A stretch of DNA of 7,174 nucleotides from UBA5536 sp964592595 (GTDB lineage Bacteria; Bacteroidota; Bacteroidia; Bacteroidales; F082). Shown in pieces: positions 1 to 5,659 of this stretch. Positions within the stretch are counted from its first letter, which is position 1; each line of letters opens with the position of its first letter. The position numbers and the translations under genes are program-made. The stretch is from positions 1-7,174 of the forward strand of contig CAZQFH010000100.1 of assembly GCA_964592595.1 (NCBI GenBank). Reading direction: 5' to 3'. The notes beneath the pieces are model-generated. The model was given only the letters and a program-made list of their open reading frames with translations, was not told the DNA's origin and did no database searches.

Positions 1-55
1 GAACTGAGGATGGCAAGGCCTTGAACTTCTTTTTGATTTCTGTTATCTGCTTCAT
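1..55 (-). CDS. N-terminal fragment of a minus-strand gene, probably a transposase
   Basis: On the minus strand an ATG at 55-53 opens a frame that stays open to the window edge: 18 codons reading MKQITEIKKKFKALPSSV. The peptide is short, basic and amphipathic, like the N-termini of many Bacteroidota transposases, but it is too short to assign to a family. A TAnnTTTG box lies only 4 nt upstream of the ATG, so the transcript would start at or very near the start codon. The gene points away from the truncated beta-helix gene and is the best candidate for the transposase of the element that broke it. It could instead be any small gene that begins here. Confidence 0.4.
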   Translation of the reverse strand, partial: MKQITEIKKKFKALPSSV

Positions 56-59
56 AAAG

Positions 60-67
60 CAAAGATA
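60..67 (-). promoter_or_regulatory. Bacteroidota -7 promoter box for the minus-strand gene
   Basis: The minus strand reads TATCTTTG here, an exact match to the Bacteroidota TAnnTTTG -7 element. It ends 4 nt before the ATG at 55, which would give an almost leaderless transcript. No clear TTTG-type -33 element stands about 20 nt upstream. Confidence 0.4.
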
Positions 68-87
68 CTACTTTTTGCTGTTATTAA

Positions 88-2121
88 TGGAACTTAGCCG
101 CTCATGTTAAAGGAATTAACTTCTATGCATGTGATTTTAGTGTGGAGGACCAGGTTGAAGGAGTTTCGACATGGAACAGTGCCATTGCCGGTTATGACGC
201 TAAGTTTGGTGTAAAGGCAATTTGCAATTCACCGCAATACCCATGCCCTGTGAATAGCTACGACAAATGTACTTTTACTGGCTTTTATAGTGCTGTAAGT
301 GCCTTAAACGATGGTGGCAGTACTGTATCATTTAGTGTGTACCGGGCAGATTTTACTGACAACGCTTATGGAGTAAAAGCCCGCGAAATGAATAATGCCA
401 GCGTGCTGCATTCCGATTTTGAAATTGGCCACTTATGGGATTGCGGGGCTGGTATTTACTCGGATAATATAACAGGCTTTGCCTATGAGGATAATGATTT
501 CAGTAAATATACGGGCAGCCCGAATTCAGATTACTTTGGTATCATCATTAATAATTCAGAAGCTGTTAATGAGGTTTTTGGTAATGATTTTGAAGGCTTA
601 AGCTATGCCAATTTTTCGGATGGAAAGAACTGGAGAAATGATTATCGTTATGAAGGCCTTGCATACTACTGCAATGATAATGTTAATAACTATGCTGATT
701 TTTATGTGAACGATTTCGAGTTTGACAAACATTCAGGCATTCAATCAGAACAGGGCAATGATAATTATACTGCCGGAAATACATTTACACAAAACGGGGC
801 CACATGGCATTTTTATAACGGTGGCGAGCATTTGGTGGGTTATTACTACAACCAAAGCGAAAACGATGAAATACCCGATGATGATAAAATTTACCATGTT
901 GCCAAAGTGGGCAGGAGTGCTACCAACAATTGTAACCCTCATTATGATGACCAACTGAATCTTGTTTTGACTGCGCAACAAAAAATAGATGCAGAACTTA
1001 CATATTATGATAAGCTGACCGATTACAACAATGTAAAAGCATTGTACGACAGTTATATTGATGGCGGAGATACGGAGGCTGAAATCATAGACATTCAGAC
1101 AGCCCAGCCCGATGACATGTGGGAACTTCGCGCCCAATTGCTTGGTGATTCTCCCCATTTATCCTTTGACGTATTAAAAGAAGCAGCTGATAAAACAGAC
1201 GTCTTTACCGAATCAGCCTTGTTTGATATCCTGGCTGCTAACCCCGACGAGCTCAAAAAGGATACTTTGATAAGCTATCTGGAAAACAAGGACGAACCAC
1301 TACCTGAATACATGATAGATCTATTGAAGCAATTAGCAGAAGGAACAACTTATAAAACAGCCTTACAACAACAAATGGCCGGATACAAACATGCCTATAC
1401 CCGTGCAGCACACGACATTATCCGTAGCAACCTGAATGACACAGTTGCTGATTATGTTGAGTTGCGGAATTGGCTGGACAATCTTGGAGGTATTACTTCT
1501 GACAGGCAGATTATTTCATCTTACATTAGCGAAGAAAACTTCACAGATGCTTTTACTTTGGCCAATATGCTACCACAGCTTTATAACCTGCAGGGCAATG
1601 AACTGACTGAACATAATTACTATATTGATATGCTGAACCTGCACCAAACGCTTTATCAGGAAGGCAGGAACACATTCCAGTTGGATAGTACAGAAAAAGC
1701 CGATCTTGTTTTTATTGCCGCCAACAGTACCGGAGTAGCAGGTGCCCAAGCAAAAAGCATACTTGAAGGCGTTTACAACGAATATTATGTAAATTGCCCG
1801 GAAGCAGATGGAACAGCAGGATATAAAAGCAGTAACATCATCAATCCGAATGCACTTGGAAAAGCCCACGGGTTGAATATCTCTGTCAAGCCTAACCCGG
1901 CAAAGCAATGGGCAGCATTTGACTATTCGTTGCCTGGGGATGAAACCGAAGCAACAATTACAGTTACCAATACAACAGGTAGCACTGTTGAAATACTCGA
2001 AGTATCCGGGCAGCAAGGACAGAAACTATGGGATATCCGGACCATCAAACCTGGTGTTTATATTTACACTATTAAAGCGGCAGGATTCAGCCAGTCGGGT
2101 AAAATAGTGATCAGCAAATAG
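88..2121 (+). CDS. 5'-truncated secreted beta-helix protein with T9SS type A sorting domain (probable pseudogene)
   Basis: This is the C-terminal part of a large exported surface protein. The frame is open from 88, just after a TAA at 85-87, to the TAG at 2119-2121. The first possible start is a GTG at 142, which has no ribosome binding site and lies inside protein-like sequence that already runs from about codon 91 (AHVKGINFYACDF), so it is not a true start. Counting from the GTG, residues 1-250 form right-handed parallel beta-helix turns with recurring N-x-F/D-F ladders. Residues 265-560 are mostly helical with many acidic residues. Residues about 578-659 are a T9SS type A sorting domain (VKPNP near the start, LKPGVYIY-like IKPGVYIYTIKAAGF and SGKIVISK at the end). 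T9SS would carry the full protein across the outer membrane to the surface. No signal peptide is present, so the remnant should not be exported. The rest of the gene is presumably beyond the element on the left. An adhesin or repeat-rich surface role is a guess. Confidence 0.8.
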   Translation, partial: WNLAAHVKGINFYACDFSVEDQVEGVSTWNSAIAGYDAKFGVKAICNSPQYPCPVNSYDKCTFTGFYSAVSALNDGGSTVSFSVYRADFTDNAYGVKAREMNNASVLHSDFEIGHLWDCGAGIYSDNITGFAYEDNDFSKYTGSPNSDYFGIIINNSEAVNEVFGNDFEGLSYANFSDGKNWRNDYRYEGLAYYCNDNVNNYADFYVNDFEFDKHSGIQSEQGNDNYTAGNTFTQNGATWHFYNGGEHLVGYYYNQSENDEIPDDDKIYHVAKVGRSATNNCNPHYDDQLNLVLTAQQKIDAELTYYDKLTDYNNVKALYDSYIDGGDTEAEIIDIQTAQPDDMWELRAQLLGDSPHLSFDVLKEAADKTDVFTESALFDILAANPDELKKDTLISYLENKDEPLPEYMIDLLKQLAEGTTYKTALQQQMAGYKHAYTRAAHDIIRSNLNDTVADYVELRNWLDNLGGITSDRQIISSYISEENFTDAFTLANMLPQLYNLQGNELTEHNYYIDMLNLHQTLYQEGRNTFQLDSTEKADLVFIAANSTGVAGAQAKSILEGVYNEYYVNCPEADGTAGYKSSNIINPNALGKAHGLNISVKPNPAKQWAAFDYSLPGDETEATITVTNTTGSTVEILEVSGQQGQKLWDIRTIKPGVYIYTIKAAGFSQSGKIVISK

Positions 2122-2127
2122 AATATA

Positions 2128-2173
2128 AATTGGTATCACCCTCTGCATCTTAGGATAGGGGGAGATACCAATT
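2128..2173 (+). promoter_or_regulatory. Strong intergenic stem-loop between the two T9SS genes
   Basis: AATTGGTATC at 2128-2137 pairs perfectly with GATACCAATT at 2164-2173. After one A/A mismatch the stem continues for about seven more pairs (2139-2145 with 2156-2162, including two G-T pairs), leaving a loop of about 10 nt. It starts 6 nt after the stop of the upstream gene and ends 3 nt before the Shine-Dalgarno of the next gene. No T-run follows it, so it does not look like a classical intrinsic terminator. It could be a transcript-end or stability hairpin of the upstream gene, or a structure that controls access to the downstream ribosome binding site. Confidence 0.5.
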
Positions 2174-2176
2174 GTC

Positions 2177-2184
2177 AGAGGAGG
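2177..2184 (+). promoter_or_regulatory. Shine-Dalgarno for the beta-propeller gene
   Basis: AGAGGAGG, complementary to the 16S rRNA 3' end, ends 5 nt before the ATG at 2190. It decides the start: the TTG at 2172 would put this motif inside the coding region and add residues in front of a clear signal peptide. A good Shine-Dalgarno is uncommon in Bacteroidota, and the other genes in the window lack one. Confidence 0.7.
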
Positions 2185-2189
2185 CAGAT

Positions 2190-3773
2190 ATGAATAAACT
2201 GATTACATTAATTGTTGCTTTTCTAACTATCCATTTACTTTCCTATGGCCAATTCCAAATCGACTGGCAACAGAGTTTTGGAAGTATGGCTTCTGACTGG
2301 GGTTATGATATTGCTGAAACCGATGATGGATATTTGGTTACGGGTATTGCAGGAACAGGAGGAGGAGAAGTTGTATGTTTTGAAGGAAATGGTGGCGGTT
2401 GGTTGATAAAGATCGATGATTCGGGCAACCTGATTTGGCAGAATTGTTTCGATTATGCACACGCTTTCAGAATTGTTAAAGCTATTGGTAACCCTTATTA
2501 TTACCTAATTGGCGGTGCTGCTTTAGAGCCTTATCCTGATGACTACAATCTGTGGGTTGCAAAAATCGACAGTTTAGGTAATATAATTTGGGAACGGGCT
2601 TTGGGCAATACTATTGGTGTACTGGGGGGTGACCAATATGGAGAACCTACTGCTGATGGGGGTGTTATTGCAACTGCACAAATAGATTCAGAAGGGGGAG
2701 ATATCAGTAACTGGCATGGTGGTTACGATGGCTGGGTAATAAAACTGGACAGTGCCGGTAATACTGAATGGGATCAATCTATAGGCTCATCACAGTTTGA
2801 GTTTGTCAACGGCATAATCCAAACCAGTGATGGTGGCTATCTGGCAGGTTTATACGGTAAACCCAATGGTATTGGTGGCAATGTTGATTGTATAGTTTAT
2901 CCGGCCCCAGGTGGTGCTGATGCCATTGTTTTTAAAATGGATAGTTTAGGAAATCCCGAATGGCACCAATGTTATGGAGGGAGTGGTCCCGAAGCTGTCA
3001 ACAGGTTATTGGAAGTTGAAAATGGCTATCTGATTGCTGGAATTGGTGGCTCTAATGATGGCGACCTTGAAGGTTCCGGTTGGCATGGTGATCATGATGT
3101 GTGGTTAATAAAAGTTGACTTTGAAGGAAAAATCATTTGGCAAAAATGCTATGGAGGTTCTAATGGGGAGTCTCCAAAGAAAATTTTTCAAACATCCGAT
3201 GGTGGTTTTATGGTTTTTGCTAACACACAGTCTTTTAATGGTGATGTTATAGGCAATCCATCCAACAGTCCTGAAAGGCCCTCAATCTGGATATTTAAAG
3301 TTGACAGCATTGGCAATCTGCTTTGGCAACAATGCATCGGTGGTCACACTACTGAAAGAGTTTATGGAGTGGTAAAACACAACGATTATAAATATACTAT
3401 TGCTGGTGAAATGCGATACAGCCCAAGCGGCGATGTTAATTGCTCAAATTTTGTTTATGGTTCACAACAAAACTATTGGGTTTTTGGCATTTCGGACACA
3501 ACGGTAAATGTTGTTGAAAACGATGCTGAAATAGCTGAAATTAAAGTTTATCCCAACCCTGCTAATTCACAATTAAACATTGACTTTCCAGTAGATTATC
3601 AAGTATTGAATACTACTATTGAAATTGTAGACATAAACGGAAGAACAGCTTTTAAGACAAAACCAGTGTCATATACAAACCAGATTAACATTAAACAATT
3701 AAACCCCGGACTTTATATCGTGAAAATTCAAAATAACAAATCCTTAATTACAAGAAGAATTATCGTTCAATAA
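2190..3773 (+). CDS. Secreted seven-unit beta-propeller-like protein with T9SS type A sorting domain
   Basis: An intact 527-residue exported protein. Residues 1-20 are a signal peptide (basic MNK, hydrophobic core, likely cleavage after LSYG before QFQ). The body is built from seven similar units, each running W-x-x-x-x-G(G), then a (T/S)DGG(Y/F)-like strand, then a W(L/V)(I)K(I/V/L/M)D-x-x-G-(N/K) strand. Clear copies of the last strand include KIDSLGNIIW, KLDSAGNTEW, KMDSLGNPEW, KVDFEGKIIW and KVDSIGNLLW. Seven units suggest a closed seven-bladed propeller. Residues about 451-527 are a T9SS sorting domain (KVYPNPANS, LNPGLYIVKI, RRIIVQ at the end), so the protein should cross the outer membrane and be anchored or released at the surface. 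No catalytic motif is visible; such repeat proteins are usually named only by the sorting domain, and the ligand is unknown. It lies 68 bp after the truncated beta-helix gene on the same strand, with a hairpin and a good Shine-Dalgarno in between, and may be expressed independently. Confidence 0.85.
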   Translation: MNKLITLIVAFLTIHLLSYGQFQIDWQQSFGSMASDWGYDIAETDDGYLVTGIAGTGGGEVVCFEGNGGGWLIKIDDSGNLIWQNCFDYAHAFRIVKAIGNPYYYLIGGAALEPYPDDYNLWVAKIDSLGNIIWERALGNTIGVLGGDQYGEPTADGGVIATAQIDSEGGDISNWHGGYDGWVIKLDSAGNTEWDQSIGSSQFEFVNGIIQTSDGGYLAGLYGKPNGIGGNVDCIVYPAPGGADAIVFKMDSLGNPEWHQCYGGSGPEAVNRLLEVENGYLIAGIGGSNDGDLEGSGWHGDHDVWLIKVDFEGKIIWQKCYGGSNGESPKKIFQTSDGGFMVFANTQSFNGDVIGNPSNSPERPSIWIFKVDSIGNLLWQQCIGGHTTERVYGVVKHNDYKYTIAGEMRYSPSGDVNCSNFVYGSQQNYWVFGISDTTVNVVENDAEIAEIKVYPNPANSQLNIDFPVDYQVLNTTIEIVDINGRTAFKTKPVSYTNQINIKQLNPGLYIVKIQNNKSLITRRIIVQ

Positions 3774-3897
3774 AAGACTTCTAAAGACTATGCTTCGCAG
3801 TCAAGCACATTGCCAAGTCGCTCGAAAAGCCCACCGCTAAAGCCAAAACTTGTCAAAGAGCTTGCCAGCCCCACCACAAAATGAATAGAACGCCCAG
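3774..3897 (+). other. Non-coding stretch before the attC-like site
   Basis: No convincing gene is found on either strand. The sequence is richer in C and A runs than the flanking genes, with repeated GCCA/CCAC words. There is only a weak hairpin just after the stop (3786-3802, GAC...GTC around TGCTTCGCA) without a T-run. It may be the tail of an older cassette ending at the adjacent attC-like site, or simple intergenic DNA. Confidence 0.4.
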
Positions 3898-4034
3898 TTG
3901 CTAACAGCGGCTCATACACCATTGCCAACTTGGTGTTTCATAGGAAAATTACTCGTAAATTTAAGCTCTAATTCTTTAAAGGGAATACAAGGTAAAAATG
4001 GCAACGGTGCATAGCCGCAAACCGTTATGAGCAA
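3898..4034 (+). other. attC-like recombination site (folded palindrome with R and L boxes)
   Basis: The site can fold as integron attC sites do. Outer boxes: TTGCTAAC (3898-3905, R''-like) and GTTATGAGCAA (4024-4034, R'-like). Inner arms 3907-3927 and 3999-4018 pair in 18 of 20 positions. C3913 is left as an extrahelical base, with mismatches A3916/C4010 and A3921/C4005, and the arms enclose a 71-nt loop. Unequal spacers (1 nt and 5 nt) separate arms from boxes, like the unpaired central spacer of attC. Asymmetry of this kind is what tells an integrase which strand to use. The boxes do not fit GTTRRRY exactly. The outer boxes match each other only partly, as expected when the R' side comes from the next cassette. 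It could instead be an unrelated palindromic repeat. Confidence 0.6.
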
Positions 4035-4037
4035 TTT

Positions 4038-4187
4038 GAAGTAGACTAACACGGTTAAAGTCAATCACTTTATGGTAAGAAAACGAAAAGAACCGCAAAC
4101 AGTCTGAAAATCAAATGCGATTAACGGCTGAAAAAGTTGACCCGAAAACAGCATAACAAGGTAGGGCACAATTTAATTTTCATTCAA
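4038..4187 (+). other. Leader region of the cassette, no gene seen
   Basis: About 150 nt between the attC-like site and the first lipoprotein gene. The only small frames are 11 codons (from ATG 4072) and 13 codons (from ATG 4115), both without a ribosome binding site. TAATTTTC at 4174-4181 differs from the Bacteroidota -7 consensus TAnnTTTG in one base and lies close to the start codon, but no -33 partner is seen. The promoter of the cassette genes is therefore uncertain; it may be outside the unit. Confidence 0.35.
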
Positions 4188-4760
4188 ATGAAAAAAATGT
4201 TTTTTCTTATTGGAATTATTTCCATTTTTGCATTAATTTCGTCATGCGACAAAACGGATGTGTTAAATGCAGAAAAAAGACAAAGTGAGTCAACCCTAAA
4301 GTCTTCTGACGAAGAAGATTCTACTGCAATGCTTGAATTGAAAATTTCTGTATCTAGTTCAGAGGTTGCATTAATAAGTTCGAACAAATCAAGAGGACCT
4401 ATCGCGACATTGTGGAGGAAAAAAAGCAATTGTAGAAAATTGGGCATTTGTAAATGGTTTCCAAAAAACACTAATGTTATAGATAGCAGAACGTTTGAGG
4501 GTCGTGAAATAGTAACTCCTATAGTCTATAATGCCTCAACTGGAGTGATCGAACCTATTATTTTGGAATTTACGTCATCACCTGTCTTTTTATCGCAAGA
4601 GGATATTAAATTCTATGTTGACGAAGATTTTGAGATTGAAGTAACTTCTGAAATGAATTTGCCATACCAGAAAGTTGTTATTCCAGAAGGCGTTATTGAG
4701 TATAATTCTGCAATTGGCCAGTATGGGGGTTATATCCTCCAAATTGTCGGTCGTAATTAA
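4188..4760 (+). CDS. Orphan lipoprotein of unknown function
   Basis: A 190-residue protein exported as a lipoprotein. Residues 1-19 form a lipoprotein signal (MKKMFFLIGIISIFALISS) with lipobox I17-S18-S19 and lipidated C20, so it should sit in a membrane facing the periplasm or the outside. Residues 21-70 are a polar linker rich in Ser, Glu and Lys. A basic segment follows with two cysteines, C82 and C88 (NCRKLGICKWF), which could form a small disulfide loop. Residues 100-190 look like a beta-rich domain, ending in a V(I)PEG...YNSAIGQYGGY pattern seen in small Bacteroidota lipoproteins. The family was not recognised. The ATG at 4188 is chosen because it gives an intact signal; the upstream TTG at 4137 would put 17 extra residues before it. 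There is no Shine-Dalgarno, as is usual in this phylum. It is the first gene of the cassette-like unit. Confidence 0.75.
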   Translation: MKKMFFLIGIISIFALISSCDKTDVLNAEKRQSESTLKSSDEEDSTAMLELKISVSSSEVALISSNKSRGPIATLWRKKSNCRKLGICKWFPKNTNVIDSRTFEGREIVTPIVYNASTGVIEPIILEFTSSPVFLSQEDIKFYVDEDFEIEVTSEMNLPYQKVVIPEGVIEYNSAIGQYGGYILQIVGRN

Positions 4761-4777
4761 TCAATAATTAAAACTGA

Positions 4778-4888
4778 AGAGGCTGTCTAAAAAGTATTAT
4801 CGACGTTGTTTTATTCGGATACCTATTCGAGGTAAAAGTCAAATATTCGATATTAAAGAACATATCCCTGACTTTTTAGACGGCCTCT
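4778..4888. mobile_element. MITE-like element with 18-bp terminal inverted repeats
   Basis: A 111-bp element without coding capacity. Its ends are imperfect 18-bp inverted repeats: 4778-4795, A plus GAGGCTGTCTAAAAAGT, against 4871-4888. They differ at one position (T4784 against G4882). GAGGCTGTCT-type ends are typical of DDE insertion sequences in Bacteroidota, so this is probably a non-autonomous derivative moved by such a transposase. Inside are three copies of TATTCG(A/G) (4812-4818, 4824-4830, 4844-4850) and a second inverted repeat, AAAAGTCA 4834-4841 with TGACTTTT 4869-4876. No clear target duplication flanks it. It starts 17 bp after one lipoprotein gene and ends 20 bp before the next, so it must lie in the leader of the second gene. 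The ends do not match those of the insertion sequence at 5583. Alternatively, it is a large intergenic hairpin. Confidence 0.65.
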
Positions 4889-4908
4889 ATTATTAAATTG
4901 ATCTTATC

Positions 4909-5499
4909 ATGTCGAAAATTTTAATTATTGCTTTGGTGTCATTATGCTCTTGCTCTATAACTGACCCATACTATTTAAATTTAAATAATGAACGCCAAAT
5001 TGAATTCACAATTAGTAAAATTGACACCACCAATGAATTTAGGAATGAAAATATAATTGACATCTATTCAATTAACAGTTCTGAATTAGACTATCTATTA
5101 AGAAGTAATTCAAACAAATATAAACTTCTAATATTTTTTACTAATTGGTGCCCAAACAGTTCTGAAAGTGTACCAGTATTATTAAATGATCTTAGTAAAA
5201 TTGATGAATTGGATATAATCCTGATTTCGCCAGATGATTGGGTTAGGAAGAAAAATTATTTAGGATACATTAATAAATATCTTTTAAATTTTAATATCTA
5301 TCTTTTAGATGTTTATTCATATGGGGAGAAACGAAACCCTCATTACAGAATGAGAAAATTTATTAATGAAATTTGTTCGGATTGCAATGATATTGGAGGT
5401 TTTCCCAGTTTTATTTTATATGATCAATACAATTTGATAATTTTTAAGCATACTGGAGAAATGGACACCAATGTATTTACATCAATGATGAAGAATTAA
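4909..5499 (+). CDS. Thioredoxin-fold lipoprotein with a CxxS active site
   Basis: A 196-residue exported protein with a thioredoxin-like (TlpA/redoxin type) domain. A short hydrophobic N-terminus ends in LVSLCSC, with C15 (or C13) the likely lipidated residue, so it probably acts as a lipoprotein on the periplasmic side of a membrane. Residues 65-105 match the first half of the fold: hydrophobic strand LLIFF, then TNWCPNSSE with C81-P-N-S84 at the start of the active-site helix, then strand DIILIS. Residues 163-170 (GGFPSFIL) carry the cis-proline P166 of thioredoxins, followed by a final strand pair. The second active-site cysteine is replaced by Ser, so simple disulfide exchange is not expected; a one-cysteine or isomerase-type activity is possible. 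A separate C156-S-D-C159 motif just before the cis-proline loop may supply a second thiol pair. There is no Shine-Dalgarno. Its stop codon touches the second attC-like box. The sequence is very AT-rich. Confidence 0.75.
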   Translation: MSKILIIALVSLCSCSITDPYYLNLNNERQIEFTISKIDTTNEFRNENIIDIYSINSSELDYLLRSNSNKYKLLIFFTNWCPNSSESVPVLLNDLSKIDELDIILISPDDWVRKKNYLGYINKYLLNFNIYLLDVYSYGEKRNPHYRMRKFINEICSDCNDIGGFPSFILYDQYNLIIFKHTGEMDTNVFTSMMKN

Positions 5500-5582
5500 A
5501 ATTGCTCATAACAAAAGCTAAATGCAAGCGGGCAGATAGTGCTGTTCTAAAGCAGAATACATTAAATAGGTATGGTTATTTA
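5499..5582 (+). other. Left part of a second attC-like site, broken by an insertion sequence
   Basis: AAATTGCTCATAAC (5499-5512) is the perfect reverse complement of 4024-4037, the 3' edge of the first attC-like site, and begins on the last base of the upstream stop codon. As an R''-type box it should be followed by a left arm (about 5516-5540), a loop, and then a complementary right arm. No complementary arm exists before 5583, where insertion-sequence sequence begins. The break is about 80 nt into the site, which corresponds to the loop of the 137-bp first site. The missing half is expected beyond the right end of the insertion sequence, outside the window. Confidence 0.5.
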
Positions 5583-5630
5583 GGGTCTGCTGAAAAACCA
5601 TCAACATCATGTTTCTGAGAGTATTATACG

Positions 5631-5638
5631 TATATTTG
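5631..5638 (+). promoter_or_regulatory. Bacteroidota -7 promoter box of the transposase gene
   Basis: TATATTTG is an exact TAnnTTTG match, 21 nt before the transposase ATG and about 48 bp inside the element. Upstream there is only a weak -33 candidate (TTT at 5612-5614, with short spacing). Its place inside the element suggests the insertion sequence carries its own promoter. Confidence 0.45.
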
Positions 5639-5659
5639 AAGATTTAAACGCAAAACAAT

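Larger units (their letters stand above)
1..87 (-). mobile_element. Terminal part of a probable insertion sequence (cut by the window edge)
   Basis: This stretch does not belong to the beta-helix gene to its right: that frame meets a TAA stop at 85-87, while the protein sequence from about position 91 onward reads as native beta-helix. On the minus strand the same stretch holds a promoter-like box and the first 18 codons of a gene reading away from the junction. This is the layout of an IS end, with a short terminus, a promoter and then the transposase start. The exact edge (about 85-92), the terminal inverted repeat and the target duplication cannot be fixed, because the other end lies outside the window. 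That it is an IS is inferred from context; no family was recognised. Confidence 0.45.
4025..5512 (+). mobile_element. Integron-like gene cassette carrying two lipoprotein genes
   Basis: The unit runs from the putative cleavage point G/TT in the attC-like R' box (4024/4025) to the R'' box of a second, incomplete site (5499-5512); its true end lies beyond the insertion sequence. Bases 4024-4037 and 5499-5512 are perfect 14-bp reverse complements. If the unit were a circle, its left edge would sit beside its own right-hand site and pair with it, as in integron cassettes. Both genes point the same way. The left edge is followed by a 150-nt leader, while the right-hand site starts on the last base of the second stop codon, giving a tight cassette-like fit at that end. 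The genes are visibly more AT-rich than the secreted-protein genes on the left, which supports transfer. A MITE-like element has since entered between them. No integrase is in view. Confidence 0.5.

Noticed and set aside
142..144. GTG as the true start of the beta-helix protein
   Set aside because: It has no Shine-Dalgarno or signal peptide, and family-like beta-helix sequence already runs upstream of it.
745..1158. Minus-strand open frame of 137 codons within the beta-helix gene
   Set aside because: It is antisense to a clearly protein-like frame, has no recognisable domain or start context, and its hydrophobic, cysteine-rich composition is typical of a reversed shadow frame.
1570..2016. 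Minus-strand open frame of 148 codons
   Set aside because: It overlaps the helical region and T9SS sorting domain on the opposite strand; its composition is that of a shadow frame.
3786..3802. Hairpin after the propeller gene as an intrinsic terminator
   Set aside because: The stem is only three plus three pairs with a bulge, and no T-run follows.
4072..4156. Short frames of 11 and 13 codons as a leader peptide
   Set aside because: They have no ribosome binding site and no striking residue composition, and frames this short are expected by chance.
4115..4165. Another attC-like site in the cassette leader (GCATAACAAGG resembles an R'' box)
   Set aside because: No complementary arm or GTT-type partner box was found within a suitable distance.
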